Shown here piece by piece: positions 33,550-43,140 of a stretch of DNA of 64,000 nucleotides (position 1 is the first letter of the stretch; every line of letters begins with the position of its first letter). The position numbers were made by a program, and so were the translations under genes. The stretch comes from Oligosphaera ethanolica (GTDB lineage: Bacteria > Verrucomicrobiota > Lentisphaeria > Oligosphaerales > Oligosphaeraceae): NCBI RefSeq assembly GCF_030814695.1, contig NZ_JAUSVL010000001.1:3136227-3200226 (forward strand), given 5' to 3'. The notes under the pieces are model-generated. The model did not search any database. It was not told the origin of the DNA and saw only the letters and a list, made by a program, of their open reading frames with translations.

Positions 33550-35286
33550 TTATTCGTCGGCTTGGCGAATATGCGCGTAGTAGGCGCCGAGTACGGTGCC
33601 GTTGTTGCAACGGAAGCGCCCGCCCAGCATGATGAAACCGGCGGGCAATTCCGTGGTGAAGGTTGCGCAGCGGTCGTTTTTGCCGATGGTCGTGTTGGCG
33701 ACGACTTGGCCATTGATGACGAGCTCCGCAGTGCAGATAGCTAGTGGCCGGCCGCCCTCGTAGTAAGTCCAGAAATTGCGCGGGGTGCGTTCACGGCTGA
33801 AGCCCGAGTCATTGCCGGCGATACCGTCGCCAAGTGCATAGGGTGTTTCCTGTGGCCAGCGACTGAAGGCGATGAGGTAACGGGCTTTGTTTTCGACCAT
33901 GACTTCCCACTCGCCGTACTTGAGTTCGCCATTGCGGATCATGCCCTGATTCCAGACGCAGTTGCTTTCATCGCCGCGCCAGTCATGGGCGGTGAGGCAG
34001 GTTTCGTTGCAGTGGACATGGAGGGGGATGGGCTCGTCCATCTGCTGTGACACCAAGCACCACCATGACTCGTAGCCGGCACGGAGTTTTTGGACCAACT
34101 CGGGATGGTCTTGGGCGATGTCGTGTTGCTGGGCGCGGTCCGCCGCGGTGTTGTAGAGTTCGCAGCCGTTAACGAGGCGCCAGGGGCCGAGCATGGCGGC
34201 GCTTTTGCGCCACTTGATGGGGCTGACTACGCGTTGCGAGTCGGTGACCACAATGCGTTCTGGCAGGGCGGTGGAGTCGCCGTTGAGCAGGGCCTTGATG
34301 CTCAGGCCGTGGAAGGCCTGCGGGTTGTAGGGGATGCTGCAGAGATCAAGTAGCGTGGGCATGACGTCCACATTGGCGGTGAGGTCGCTGATCTCGTGGC
34401 TACCAGCGATACCGCCGGCGGGCCAGCGCAGGAAGAATGGCGTGCGATGGCCGCCGTCGTATTCCGAGCCCTTCATGCCGCGTAGGCCGGCGTTGAAGCC
34501 CTCGACGAGCTCGCCGTCCTTGAAGGACATGGCCGCTGACGAGCCGTTGTCGGTCATGAAAATCAGTATAGTGTTGTCTTCTAGGCCGCGTTCGGCCAGG
34601 AAACGGCGGAGGCGTCCGAAGTTCTCGTCGATATTGGTGATCATGCCGTAGAAGCGGGCGCGGTCTTCCTGCACTTTGCCGCGATAGAGATCGGCGTAGC
34701 GGTCATCGACGTTGTATGGCGAATGCGGCGCATTGGTGGCTAGATAGCAGAAGAAGGGCTGGTTCTGGCATTGCTCCATGAAGGCCATGGCTTCGGCAAA
34801 GAACACATCCGTGCAGTAGCCTTGGAAGGGCTGGGGACTGCCATTGACAAAATAGTGGTCGTCGAAGTAGTCGTTGCCCCAGTAGTCGGGTGTTTGACTG
34901 ATGCCGCCGCCGCCATGGATGACGCTGTGCTGGAAGCCGCGATCCTGTGGCCGATAGGGGTAGCTGTCGCCGAGATGCCATTTGCCAAAGATGGCGGTGG
35001 CGTAGCCGTGATCGGCGAGGGCGTTGGCGAGGGTGACTTCATTGGCGCGCAGGAGACTGCGGCCGCCGATAGTGTGCCAGACGCCGGTGCTGTTGGCGTA
35101 GTGTCCCGTGAGCAGCCCGGCGCGAGTGGGCGCGCAGGTCGGGCCGACATGGTAGTCGGTCATGCGCGCGGCCTCGGCGGCAAAGGCGTCGATGGCGGGC
35201 GTCTGCAGCCAAGGATTGCCGGTGCAGCCGAGGTCGCCATAGCCCTGGTCGTCGGTCAGAACGAGGATGATGTTTGGTCGACTCAT
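33550..35286 (-). CDS. Sulfatase (arylsulfatase-family, Cys-type)
   Basis: 578 residues. The N-terminus NIILVLTDDQGYGDLGC carries the first metal-binding Asp pair. GPTCAPTRAGLLTG near residue 50 is the C-x-P-x-R formylglycine site, so activation needs a sulfatase-maturing enzyme not in this window. LIFMTDNGSSA near 235 supplies the second metal site (Asp-Asn). ATNAPHSPY is the conserved His loop. There is no signal peptide, so it is probably cytoplasmic or exported another way. Together with the GH28-like lipoprotein upstream on the same strand it suggests attack on a sulfated polysaccharide. Confidence 0.9.
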   Translation of the reverse strand: MSRPNIILVLTDDQGYGDLGCTGNPWLQTPAIDAFAAEAARMTDYHVGPTCAPTRAGLLTGHYANSTGVWHTIGGRSLLRANEVTLANALADHGYATAIFGKWHLGDSYPYRPQDRGFQHSVIHGGGGISQTPDYWGNDYFDDHYFVNGSPQPFQGYCTDVFFAEAMAFMEQCQNQPFFCYLATNAPHSPYNVDDRYADLYRGKVQEDRARFYGMITNIDENFGRLRRFLAERGLEDNTILIFMTDNGSSAAMSFKDGELVEGFNAGLRGMKGSEYDGGHRTPFFLRWPAGGIAGSHEISDLTANVDVMPTLLDLCSIPYNPQAFHGLSIKALLNGDSTALPERIVVTDSQRVVSPIKWRKSAAMLGPWRLVNGCELYNTAADRAQQHDIAQDHPELVQKLRAGYESWWCLVSQQMDEPIPLHVHCNETCLTAHDWRGDESNCVWNQGMIRNGELKYGEWEVMVENKARYLIAFSRWPQETPYALGDGIAGNDSGFSRERTPRNFWTYYEGGRPLAICTAELVINGQVVANTTIGKNDRCATFTTELPAGFIMLGGRFRCNNGTVLGAYYAHIRQADE

Positions 35287-35341
35287 CGCTGGGCCCTCAG
35301 GTGGTGGCGCCGCCGGAGGGGCAGCGTCGTGCTTGCGCGGC

Positions 35342-36757
35342 TTATTTTAAGACGATGCCGTCGGTGAAGTCCTTGATGATAACGGGTGGTGAGTCGCGGA
35401 GGATTTTTTGGCCGAAGTAGCTGACGTTATCGAAGCTGATATTGCTGACGCGGTGGTCAGCGTCAAAGCCCTGGAAGAAGAGCTCGCCGCGGAAGGCGCC
35501 GGGCGTGCCGGTGACGGAGATGTTCTTGAAGCTGCAGTCGTTGATGGAGCCGTAGGTTTCGTATGTTTTGCCGTTGCAGCTGGTGAGCATGAGCTTGGCC
35601 ATGACCATGACCATGTCGTCGCCATTGCAGTGGATGCGGATATCCTCGAAGTGGACCCTTTCCAGGGCCAGGCGGCCGGAGGGCTGCAGCCAGAAGATCG
35701 CGTGGGCCCAGAATTCGTCGGGGCCGCTGTATCGTTGGCTGTAGTGAACGATGTCGATATTGCGGGCGGTGATGTCACGCATGGCCTTGGTGGCGCATTC
35801 GAAGCCGAGGCGGAAGGGATTGGCGACGTCGCACCAGAAGACGCAGTCTTCGACAAGGATGTTTTCGCATTCCTGGCGCTCGGCATAGCCAATGCCCTTG
35901 ACGGCGATGAGGTCGTCCTGCGCCCGCAGGAAGCAGTTGCGGACAACGGCGTTGCGGGTGTTGCACAGATCAATGGCGTCGTCGTTGATCATGTTCGCGG
36001 CGCAAATTTTGACATTGTCGATGAGCACGCCGTCGCTGCCGCTGGTGACGAGCGTCCAGCTCCAGGGATTGCGGATGATGATGTCGCGGATGGTGATGTT
36101 CTTGCCGCCGTAGATATCGACGGGGAAGCGGTTGGGGCCCTTGAAACGCCCGTAGGCCTCGCCGGCGAGGATGCCGCGGCCGCGGATGGTGATGTTGTCG
36201 CCCTCGGTGCGGATGCCGCCGCTGACGACGGCGCCGCCAGCGATGTAGAGGGTCTGGTTATCTTTGAGGGTGATTTTGCCGGCCTGGTGAAAGCCCGGTC
36301 CGAAGAAGACGACATTGGGGTCATTGGGGTTGGGGATGTCTTTTTCGAGCGGGTTAACAAAGAGCATGAGGGGCATAACGCGGCCGTCGCGTTTGATGAC
36401 CAAGTGGCCGGGGCGGTCCACCATGAAGGCCCACTCGTTGTCGTTGCGCTGCTCGGGGACGATGCCGCGGCTGAGGGGGTGGATCTCAGTTTTGGCCAGC
36501 GTTGACGGCGAGTTGACGACGACTTCGGCTTTGCCATCGAGATCGAAGCTGGCGAAGTAGTATTCGTCGCCCCAGCCTTTGCATTTTGTGCTGTAAACGG
36601 CCACTGGCAGGCCATTGACGGTGACGCGGTACTGGCTGGTCGCGGCTTCCTCCGGCGGCGCCGGGTAGGAGGCGACCACGTTGTGACTGACGCTCTGGCA
36701 GCCGGCGGCTGCCAGCAGCAGGGGCAGGGTAATGGACATGACGGCAGAACGATTCAT
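35342..36757 (-). CDS. GH28/pectate-lyase-like beta-helix lipoprotein
   Basis: 471 residues from ATG 36757 (GGAG upstream). Lipobox LLLAAAGC with Cys about 20. After an N-terminal beta domain (VYSTKCKGWGDEYYFASFD), residues about 160-440 form a right-handed helix (ITIRGRGILAGEAYGRFKG, NITIRDIIIRNPWSW). The GH28-type acid residues are recognisable in NDDAIDLCN and the DD of RAQDDLIAVKG; the GHG and RIK motifs of polygalacturonases are not. It is probably a surface-anchored glycoside hydrolase. The sulfatase follows 55 bp later on the same strand. Confidence 0.8.
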   Translation of the reverse strand: MNRSAVMSITLPLLLAAAGCQSVSHNVVASYPAPPEEAATSQYRVTVNGLPVAVYSTKCKGWGDEYYFASFDLDGKAEVVVNSPSTLAKTEIHPLSRGIVPEQRNDNEWAFMVDRPGHLVIKRDGRVMPLMLFVNPLEKDIPNPNDPNVVFFGPGFHQAGKITLKDNQTLYIAGGAVVSGGIRTEGDNITIRGRGILAGEAYGRFKGPNRFPVDIYGGKNITIRDIIIRNPWSWTLVTSGSDGVLIDNVKICAANMINDDAIDLCNTRNAVVRNCFLRAQDDLIAVKGIGYAERQECENILVEDCVFWCDVANPFRLGFECATKAMRDITARNIDIVHYSQRYSGPDEFWAHAIFWLQPSGRLALERVHFEDIRIHCNGDDMVMVMAKLMLTSCNGKTYETYGSINDCSFKNISVTGTPGAFRGELFFQGFDADHRVSNISFDNVSYFGQKILRDSPPVIIKDFTDGIVLK

Positions 36758-37332
36758 GGCGAAAACTCCGTAGTGGGGGGGTGAGGGAATTTGCTTAAGA
36801 GTGTGGTCACGGGTGCTCAAAATGACACGCAATGCGGCAAAATCAAGGCACGCCAGTGCCTGGCAATTACGAGGTGATCGCGAAGAGGGTTACGATAAAG
36901 CAGGCAAGATGGGGATTCCATTGCCTCCTTGGCCCCAGTCGGCTTCGCCGACTGGGGCCAAGGAGGCCGAGGAACACGACAATATGGGCGCGCTACCCAG
37001 GGCGGCGCGTCGCCTTCGGCGCCGCTTGCCCTGGGCTGGTATGCTTCGCGCTTTCAGCGCTCAAATCCAGGACGGCGGCGGTCCCAGGGAAGAATGCCCT
37101 CGGGACGGCGGCGGTCCCAGGGAAGAATGCCGCCAGGACGGCGGCGGTCCCAGGATGAATGCCGCCAGGGGCGCCGCTTATCGTCGTGTCCTGCGTGGCC
37201 TAACGCAAAACTAACAATGCGGTAACGGTAATCGCAAGGAATGTAAACGATAGTATAACAAAGACGCGAGCAAGAGAAAGAGGCGCATTGGGCGCCTGGA
37301 CGAGAGAAGACAAGTAAAGCAAAGGATTGGCG
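36758..37332 (+). repeat. R1 element (copy C) and 33-bp tandem repeat in a gene-free gap
   Basis: R1 copy C at 36916-37061 has stem 1 CCTTGGCCCCAGTCGGC/GCCGACTGGGGCCAAGG with a 3-base loop (17 bp, perfect) and a CCCAGGGC...GCCCTGGG stem; it lacks the last hairpin. It is followed at 37069-37167 by three copies of a 33-bp unit starting GGACGGCGGCGGTCCCAGG. An inverted copy of TTGTTATACT (AGTATAACAA) sits at 37252-37261. No gene is seen between the GH28-like gene and the Na/Pi transporter. Confidence 0.85.
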
Positions 37333-39048
37333 ATGCCACAGCACGACACGACGAGTTATTACACGCTGATTGTCACCATATTGGCCGGGTTGTCATTGTT
37401 TCTCTATGGCATGAAGATGATGAGCGAGGGTCTGCAGTTGGCCGCCGGCGACCGCATGAAGTCCATTCTCAAATTTTTTGGCAGCAACCGGGTGATTGGG
37501 ATGTTTTCGGGTGCGTTGGTGACGGCGGTGGTGCAGTCGTCGAGTGTGAGTACGGTGATGGTGATTGGTTTTGTGAACGCGGGTTTGTTGAGTCTGATGC
37601 AGTCGATGGGGATTATTTTTGGGGCGAACATCGGCACGACGATCACGGCGCAGATGGTGTCATTCAAGATTGACGGGGTGATATTTCCGGCGATCATTTT
37701 GGGCACGGTGATGATTTTTGTGTCGTACCGTGGCTTGCGAGCCTGGGGCGACACGATCTTTGGTTTTGGCGTGTTGTTTTTCGGCATGACGATGATGAGC
37801 ACGACCTTGAAGAGCCTGAGTGTGAATCCGGATTTTCTGAATTTTTTCAGCACCTTTGATTGTGCGCCGGTGGCGGGTCATTTGCCGGTGTGGCGGGTGG
37901 TAGGCGCCTTGGTTGTGGGTTTGTTGGTGACGATGGCGATCCAGAGCAGCTCGGCGACGACGGGTCTGGTGGTGGCTTTGGGTGGCAGCGGCCTGATCAA
38001 TTTGTACACGGCGGTGTTGCTGATCCTCGGTTCGAACATTGGTACGACGATCACGGCGCAGCTGGCGAGTTTTGCGGCCAATCGGGTGGCGAAGCAGGCG
38101 GCTATGGCGCACACGCTGTTCAACGTCATCGGCGTGTCGGTGGTGATGGCGTCATTCTGGCTGGTTACGGACGGCCGGGGGACGCCGTGGTTTTTCAAGG
38201 TCATTGACCTGCTTACCGAGGGCAGTTCGGTGGAGCATTTGCCGCGGCAAATTGCCAATGCGCACACGCTGTTTAACGTGATTGCGGCGGTGTTGCTGAC
38301 GCCGTTCATCCCACAGCTGGCGCGTCTTTGCGAGAAGATCATACCGGTTGGCAGCGGCAAAGTGGAGTTTGTGTTTTTGGAGCCGCATTTGCTGGAGGCG
38401 CCGGTGCTGGCCCTGCGCCAAAGCATGGTTGCGTTGCAGATGATGCTGCGCGAGTCGTGGGATATGGTGGTGGACGTCGTCAACAACCAGTTTATACCGG
38501 GACGCTATGACGAAGCGGTCAAGGCAGATTTGCTGGTGCGCGAGGAGAAGACCGACCGTTCGCAGCTGGAAATCACCAACTACCTCACCCGGCTGATGCA
38601 GGACGACCTGGCGCCGCGCTATGCGGCGATGATACCCAAGCTGATGCACTGCACCAATGACGCGGAGCGCATTGGCGACCACACCCTGAATATCCACGAG
38701 TTGGCGCGGCGCATCCACAACTGCGACCGCAATTTCAGTGACACCGCCGTCAGCGAATACAGGCAGATGATGGCCGCGCTGACGCTGATGGCCGAAAAGA
38801 CCATCGCGCTCGTGGGCAAATTTGAGCCCGATCTCCTGCGGGAGATTATCGAACTCAACGACAAGATTGCGCTGATGGCGCACGAATACGAGGAAAATCA
38901 CATCTCGCGCTTGCGACAGCAGCTGTGTTCGCCGGATGTGGGGGTGATTTTCATCGAGGCGCTGGCAGTGCTGGTGAAAGTGTCGGACCGCCTGGTGAAT
39001 ATCGCCGAGCGCGCGGACGCCATTGGCCGGGAAGGCCTGGTTGCCTGA
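37333..39048 (+). CDS. Na/Pi cotransporter with PhoU-like domain
   Basis: 571 residues from ATG 37333 (AAAGGA 6 bases before; TTG two codons earlier is less likely). Na_Pi_cotrans repeats occur twice: VVQSSSVSTVM and GANIGTTITA near 60-100, then AIQSSSATTGL and GSNIGTTITA near 200-240. This QSSS/NIGTT duplication defines the family, with about eight membrane segments in residues 1-330. Residues about 360-560 are helical and PhoU-like (DAERIGDHTLNIHEL; key residues ERIGDH). It imports phosphate with sodium; the adjacent alkaline phosphatase gene fits. Confidence 0.9.
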   Translation: MPQHDTTSYYTLIVTILAGLSLFLYGMKMMSEGLQLAAGDRMKSILKFFGSNRVIGMFSGALVTAVVQSSSVSTVMVIGFVNAGLLSLMQSMGIIFGANIGTTITAQMVSFKIDGVIFPAIILGTVMIFVSYRGLRAWGDTIFGFGVLFFGMTMMSTTLKSLSVNPDFLNFFSTFDCAPVAGHLPVWRVVGALVVGLLVTMAIQSSSATTGLVVALGGSGLINLYTAVLLILGSNIGTTITAQLASFAANRVAKQAAMAHTLFNVIGVSVVMASFWLVTDGRGTPWFFKVIDLLTEGSSVEHLPRQIANAHTLFNVIAAVLLTPFIPQLARLCEKIIPVGSGKVEFVFLEPHLLEAPVLALRQSMVALQMMLRESWDMVVDVVNNQFIPGRYDEAVKADLLVREEKTDRSQLEITNYLTRLMQDDLAPRYAAMIPKLMHCTNDAERIGDHTLNIHELARRIHNCDRNFSDTAVSEYRQMMAALTLMAEKTIALVGKFEPDLLREIIELNDKIALMAHEYEENHISRLRQQLCSPDVGVIFIEALAVLVKVSDRLVNIAERADAIGREGLVA

Positions 39049-39985
39049 CGGGGAGGGGGCGTGGGCCGGGCGTGGGCCTGACGTGGGCCTGACGTGGGCC
39101 TGACGTGGGCCTGACGTGGGCCTGGTGCCTGCTCTCTCTGCGCGCGGTGAGACGGGACGTGCCTAACCAATGTGGCGCCCTCCAGGAGCAATTCCAAGTT
39201 GTTGTCACACCCCTGGTTGCGGCGCCCTCCGGGCGCCTCACCAGGGGTTATGCATGGTACGGCCCTCCGGGCCGAACTTGGCCGATCAGTCTGATGGTTT
39301 GCGACTGGGCGGTCAAAAAGGCCGGAGGGACAACAAATTTCAATCACTCCTATGAAACACGCTGCCGCAAAGGTCAGCCATTGATATTGGATGCACGGCA
39401 TGCCCCCTCCGACGCGGTGAGACGGGACGTGCCTAACCAATGTGGCGCCCTCCAGTCGCAATTCCAAGTTGTTGTCACACCCCTGGTTGCGGCGCCCTCC
39501 GGGCGCCTCACCAGGGGTTATGCATGGTACGGCCCTCCGGGCCGAACTTGGCCGATCAGTCTGATGGTTTGCGACTGGGCGGTCAAAAAGGCCGGAGGGA
39601 CAACAAATATCAATCACTCCTATGAAACACGCTGCCGCAAAGGTCGGCGGAAATCAAGGTCGAATGGCTGGGCGGCGGCGGGCCGTGGGTTTCCTGCAAA
39701 TTGTCCCAGCGAAGCGCCGGGGTGTACACTCCTATGAAACACGCTGCCGCACAAGTCGGCGGAAATCAAGGTCGGATGGCTGGGCGGCGGCGGGCCGTGG
39801 GTTTCCTGCAAATTGTCCCAGCGAAGCGCCGGGGTGTACACTGACCGGTTACTACTGGCTGACAAAAAAGCCTCTTTCTTTGCTGTGCGCCGGGTGCTTT
39901 GCGGGCTAAAGTACCCCGTGCCGATTTCGTCTGTGGTGGCGAGACTGAGGCGTGGGTGAAGATGCAAGCTTGAGAGGACCGTGTG
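39049..39985 (+). repeat. Mosaic of R2, R3 and 11-bp repeats, gene-free
   Basis: 937 bp without a gene. 39070-39125: about five copies of ACGTGGGCCTG. 39139-39374 and 39409-39643: two near-identical copies of a roughly 235-bp unit containing the R2 element (outer stem CCCCTGGT/ACCAGGGG around GGCGCCC-TCC-GGGCGCC) and ending TCACTCCTATGAAACACGC. 39644-39728 and 39755-39842: two copies of the R3 unit (GGCGGAAATCAAGGTCG ... AGCGCCGGGGTGTACAC). The rest, up to the phosphatase gene, shows nothing clear. Confidence 0.85.
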
Positions 39986-41758
39986 ATGCGCTTTTCAAAG
40001 AAGATGCTCGGGGCAGCCTTGCTGCTGGTCGTGGGAACATTGTTTTTGCAGGCAGGGCCGATTCGGCCGCTGGACCTTGGTTCCGTAGTGAATCGGGCGT
40101 TTATGGATCAGGTCGCCGACGATCAGTTGGGCGGCTGGACCGACCAGGGCGGCAATGATCTGCGGGTATTGCCTGCTGGGAAAGAGAACTACGGCCGCGT
40201 GCCGTTTGAGGTCCTTTCGGATCAGCAAGGCGCGGCGAAGGCCTGCGTCGTCCTGGGTAGCAAGAAAAAGCCCTTTCTGGAAAATGAGGCGCGGCTGGAG
40301 CTGGCCAGGCCGGAAAAAGAGCCGGCGCTGTACCTGTTTCACGCCTGTGCTTTCAACGACACCAAAAACGACATAGCCGGGCGTTTGACGGCTGAATTCA
40401 GCGATGGCAATGCCCAGGAATGGCGCGTGCGCATCGGCCGCGATGTTCAGCCGTGGACCAGCGCCAGCAACGCCAGCAATGCCCAGCGCTGCTGGACGGA
40501 ATACAACAACAACACGCAGGTGTCGCTGTTCGTGTCCAAATTTCCCTTAGGCGGCAAGGAGCTCAAGGCGCTGCGTTTCAAGGGCGAAGAGGCCGTGTGG
40601 ATGATTGCCGCCGCCAGCATTGGCGACGACTTGCGGGTGATGCCGCTGCGGCAAGACTTCCAGATGAAGAGCGACTTCACGGCGCCCGAGGCGTTTGATG
40701 CGCAGGCCTTGGCGGCTCTGCCGACGGCTGGCACGCCGAAGAACATCGTTCTGATCATCGGCGACGGCATGGGGCTGGGGAGCCTGACGCTGGCGTCGTT
40801 GCACGCCCATGGCGCGCCGTACAAGCTGGCGATGGAGTCATTGCCAGTGTCGGGCTTGTGTACGACGCATTCAGGCAATGCCGACGTCACGGACTCGGCG
40901 GCCAGTGGCACGGCGCTTTCCAGCGGCTACAAGACCTACAACGGCGCCATTGGCATGACCATGAACAAGGAGGCGCTGCGGACCATCGCCGAAGAGGCGC
41001 GCGACGCTGGTTGGGCGGTCGGGGTGATGACGACGGACAGCCTGACGGGCGCGACGCCGTCGGCCTTTGTGGCTCACGTGCCCAGCCGGTCCATGTCCGT
41101 GGAGATCGCCGACTGGTATGTGCGCAGTGATTTTGACCTCATGATTGGCTCCGGCAACAGCAAGCCATTTTTGCCGGAGGATGCCGGTGGCATGCGGAAG
41201 GACGCGCGCAATCTTTTGCAGGAATTGGCGACGGCGGGCTACCAGGAGGTCAAGGACCCGGCGGCGCTGGCGGCGGTCAAGGGCGCGCCTGTGTTCGGCT
41301 TTGTTGGTTGGCCGACGGAGAAGAACCTCGGCGAGATGACAGCGGCGGCGCTGCCGTATCTGGCGTCGCGTAGCGACAAGGGCTTTTTCATCATGATCGA
41401 GTGCTCCTGGCCGGACGGCGGTGGGCACGGCAACAATCCCGACACCAGCGTCAAGGGCGTGCTCAGTACGGACTACGCCACGCGGGCGGCGGTGGAGTAC
41501 GCGTTGGCGCATAAGGACACGCTGGTGCTTGTCACCGCTGACCACGAAACCGGCCTGATTCACGCCGCGGCCAACCGCGTGAATCCGCGGCGGCCGCATG
41601 TGCTGTATCAGACCACGGGCCACAGCCAGTCGCCGGTGCCGGTGTTCGCGTTTGGGCCGGGCGCGGAGCATTTCCACGGCATGATGGACAACACGGACAT
41701 CCCGAAGGTCTTTGCGCGCTTCTGGCAGTTGCCGTTGCGCCAGGCCGTCGCTGAATAA
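39986..41758 (+). CDS. Alkaline phosphatase, secreted
   Basis: 590 residues from ATG 39986. Signal peptide about 1-24 (ends LFLQAGPIRP). Residues 25-235 are an N-terminal beta domain of unknown use. The phosphatase fold begins IVLIIGDGMGLGS near 255 (first metal Asp), with the nucleophile in DVTDSAASGTALSSG near 305 (DSAAxxTA type), MIECSWPDGGGHGN near 470, VTADHETGLIH near 520 and TGHSQSPVPVFAFGP near 550 (metal-binding His). These are the classical alkaline-phosphatase marks. It supplies phosphate, matching the cotransporter upstream. Confidence 0.9.
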   Translation: MRFSKKMLGAALLLVVGTLFLQAGPIRPLDLGSVVNRAFMDQVADDQLGGWTDQGGNDLRVLPAGKENYGRVPFEVLSDQQGAAKACVVLGSKKKPFLENEARLELARPEKEPALYLFHACAFNDTKNDIAGRLTAEFSDGNAQEWRVRIGRDVQPWTSASNASNAQRCWTEYNNNTQVSLFVSKFPLGGKELKALRFKGEEAVWMIAAASIGDDLRVMPLRQDFQMKSDFTAPEAFDAQALAALPTAGTPKNIVLIIGDGMGLGSLTLASLHAHGAPYKLAMESLPVSGLCTTHSGNADVTDSAASGTALSSGYKTYNGAIGMTMNKEALRTIAEEARDAGWAVGVMTTDSLTGATPSAFVAHVPSRSMSVEIADWYVRSDFDLMIGSGNSKPFLPEDAGGMRKDARNLLQELATAGYQEVKDPAALAAVKGAPVFGFVGWPTEKNLGEMTAAALPYLASRSDKGFFIMIECSWPDGGGHGNNPDTSVKGVLSTDYATRAAVEYALAHKDTLVLVTADHETGLIHAAANRVNPRRPHVLYQTTGHSQSPVPVFAFGPGAEHFHGMMDNTDIPKVFARFWQLPLRQAVAE

Positions 41759-41837
41759 AGTGGCGCCGACGGTGGCGTGGCGGGCTGCGGTGGCACGGCT
41801 GAGCGGCACAAAATGAACAACAGAGGTCTTGCAGAGC

Positions 41838-43136
41838 ATGTCGTCAGCAGAGACAGCGTCTCCCGCCAGTAATGACTCGGCCGACCAGCGCCGGGCGGCG
41901 GCGCCGCGGCCGGTGGTCGTGCACATTCCGCGCCGCTTTACCAAGACGGAGTGGGGCGGCACCGAAACGGTTATTTATCATCTGGTGGCCGAGCTGAACA
42001 AGATCGGCTACGACAGCGTCATCTACACATCGGACCTGCTGGCAACACCTGGCGCTGACAAGGTCAATGGCGTGCGCGTGAGGCGTTTTCGGGGCCTGTA
42101 TCCGCGCTGGGGACTGTCACGGGCGGCGAAAACGCAGCTGGACTATCGCGGCGGGAACTACTTCTCGCTGTCGCTGTTTTTTGCGCTTCTGTTTACGCGG
42201 CACTTGCAGGCGATCCACTTGCACACGGGCGGTTTCATGGGGGCAATGGGGCGGCTGGTGGCGAAGGTCCGGCGGGTGCCCTATGTCATCAGCATCCACG
42301 GCGGCAGCCTGGCCTTGCCGGCTGAGCAGATGCAGAAACTGCTGGCACCGCTCAAGGGTAGTTTTAACTGGGGGAAGGTCCTCGAAGTGCTTTTTCCCAT
42401 CAAGAATGTCTATCGCGATGCAACGGCCATACTGTGTCTTTCCGAGCAGGAACGGCTGCTGAATGCGGAGAAGTATCCGCGCAGCCGGGTATTGAGTTTT
42501 CCCAATGGCGTGGACAGCGAGCGCTTCGCCGCTGCTGACGGCGCGGCCTTCCGAGCCAAGTACGGCATTGCCGTCGACGCGCCCGTGTTGCTTTGCGTTG
42601 GCAGTTTTTATGCACAGAAGAATCAGCAGAGGCTGGTGGAGGCATTTCGCCTGCTGCATGACAGTGGGCACAGCCGTGCGCAGCTGGTGCTGATTGGCGT
42701 GTGTTATGACCGGGCTTATTTTGACGGATTACGGGCTCAGGTGCGCGAGTACGGTTTGTCTGACTCGGTACTGTTTTTGCAGGACCTGCCTTACCAGTCG
42801 CTTGATTTGCTCAATGCATATGCGGCCGCTGATATATTTGTCTTCCCTAGCCTCTACGAGACCTTCGGTATCGTTGTGCTGGAAGCGTGGTCGGCGCAGA
42901 CGCCGGTCGTCTGCGGAAGAATCGGCGGCATCGTCGATTATGGCCGTGACGACGACAATCTTTGTTTTGCAGACGTAACTTCTGCGGTGGACATTGCCGC
43001 GAAGACCGCCGCGTTGTTGGCCGATCCGGCTTACGCGGCAAGGATTGCCGCAGGGGGGCGCAAGACCGTTGCGGACTACTCTTGGCAGGCGATTACGCGG
43101 CGGCTGGCCGCACTCTATGACGCGGGGAGGCGGTGA
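41838..43136 (+). CDS. Glycosyltransferase family 4 protein
   Basis: 432 residues from ATG 41838 (AGAGG upstream). The first 24 residues are low-complexity. Then a GT-B fold: HIPRRFTKTEWGGTETVIYHL (N-terminal acceptor domain), LCLSEQERLL near 197, GSFYAQKNQQRLVEAF near 255 and FPSLYETFGIVVLEAW near 338 with the E-x7-E pair (donor nucleotide-sugar contact). It ends RLAALYDAGRR. It probably adds a hexose to an exopolysaccharide or surface glycan. The deacetylase gene starts 4 bp after its stop. Confidence 0.85.
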   Translation: MSSAETASPASNDSADQRRAAAPRPVVVHIPRRFTKTEWGGTETVIYHLVAELNKIGYDSVIYTSDLLATPGADKVNGVRVRRFRGLYPRWGLSRAAKTQLDYRGGNYFSLSLFFALLFTRHLQAIHLHTGGFMGAMGRLVAKVRRVPYVISIHGGSLALPAEQMQKLLAPLKGSFNWGKVLEVLFPIKNVYRDATAILCLSEQERLLNAEKYPRSRVLSFPNGVDSERFAAADGAAFRAKYGIAVDAPVLLCVGSFYAQKNQQRLVEAFRLLHDSGHSRAQLVLIGVCYDRAYFDGLRAQVREYGLSDSVLFLQDLPYQSLDLLNAYAAADIFVFPSLYETFGIVVLEAWSAQTPVVCGRIGGIVDYGRDDDNLCFADVTSAVDIAAKTAALLADPAYAARIAAGGRKTVADYSWQAITRRLAALYDAGRR

Positions 43137-43140
43137 CGGC

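Noticed and set aside
39139-39842. Possible CRISPR array
   Set aside because: Repeats are 80-235 bp and adjacent, without uniform short unique spacers, and no cas gene is present.
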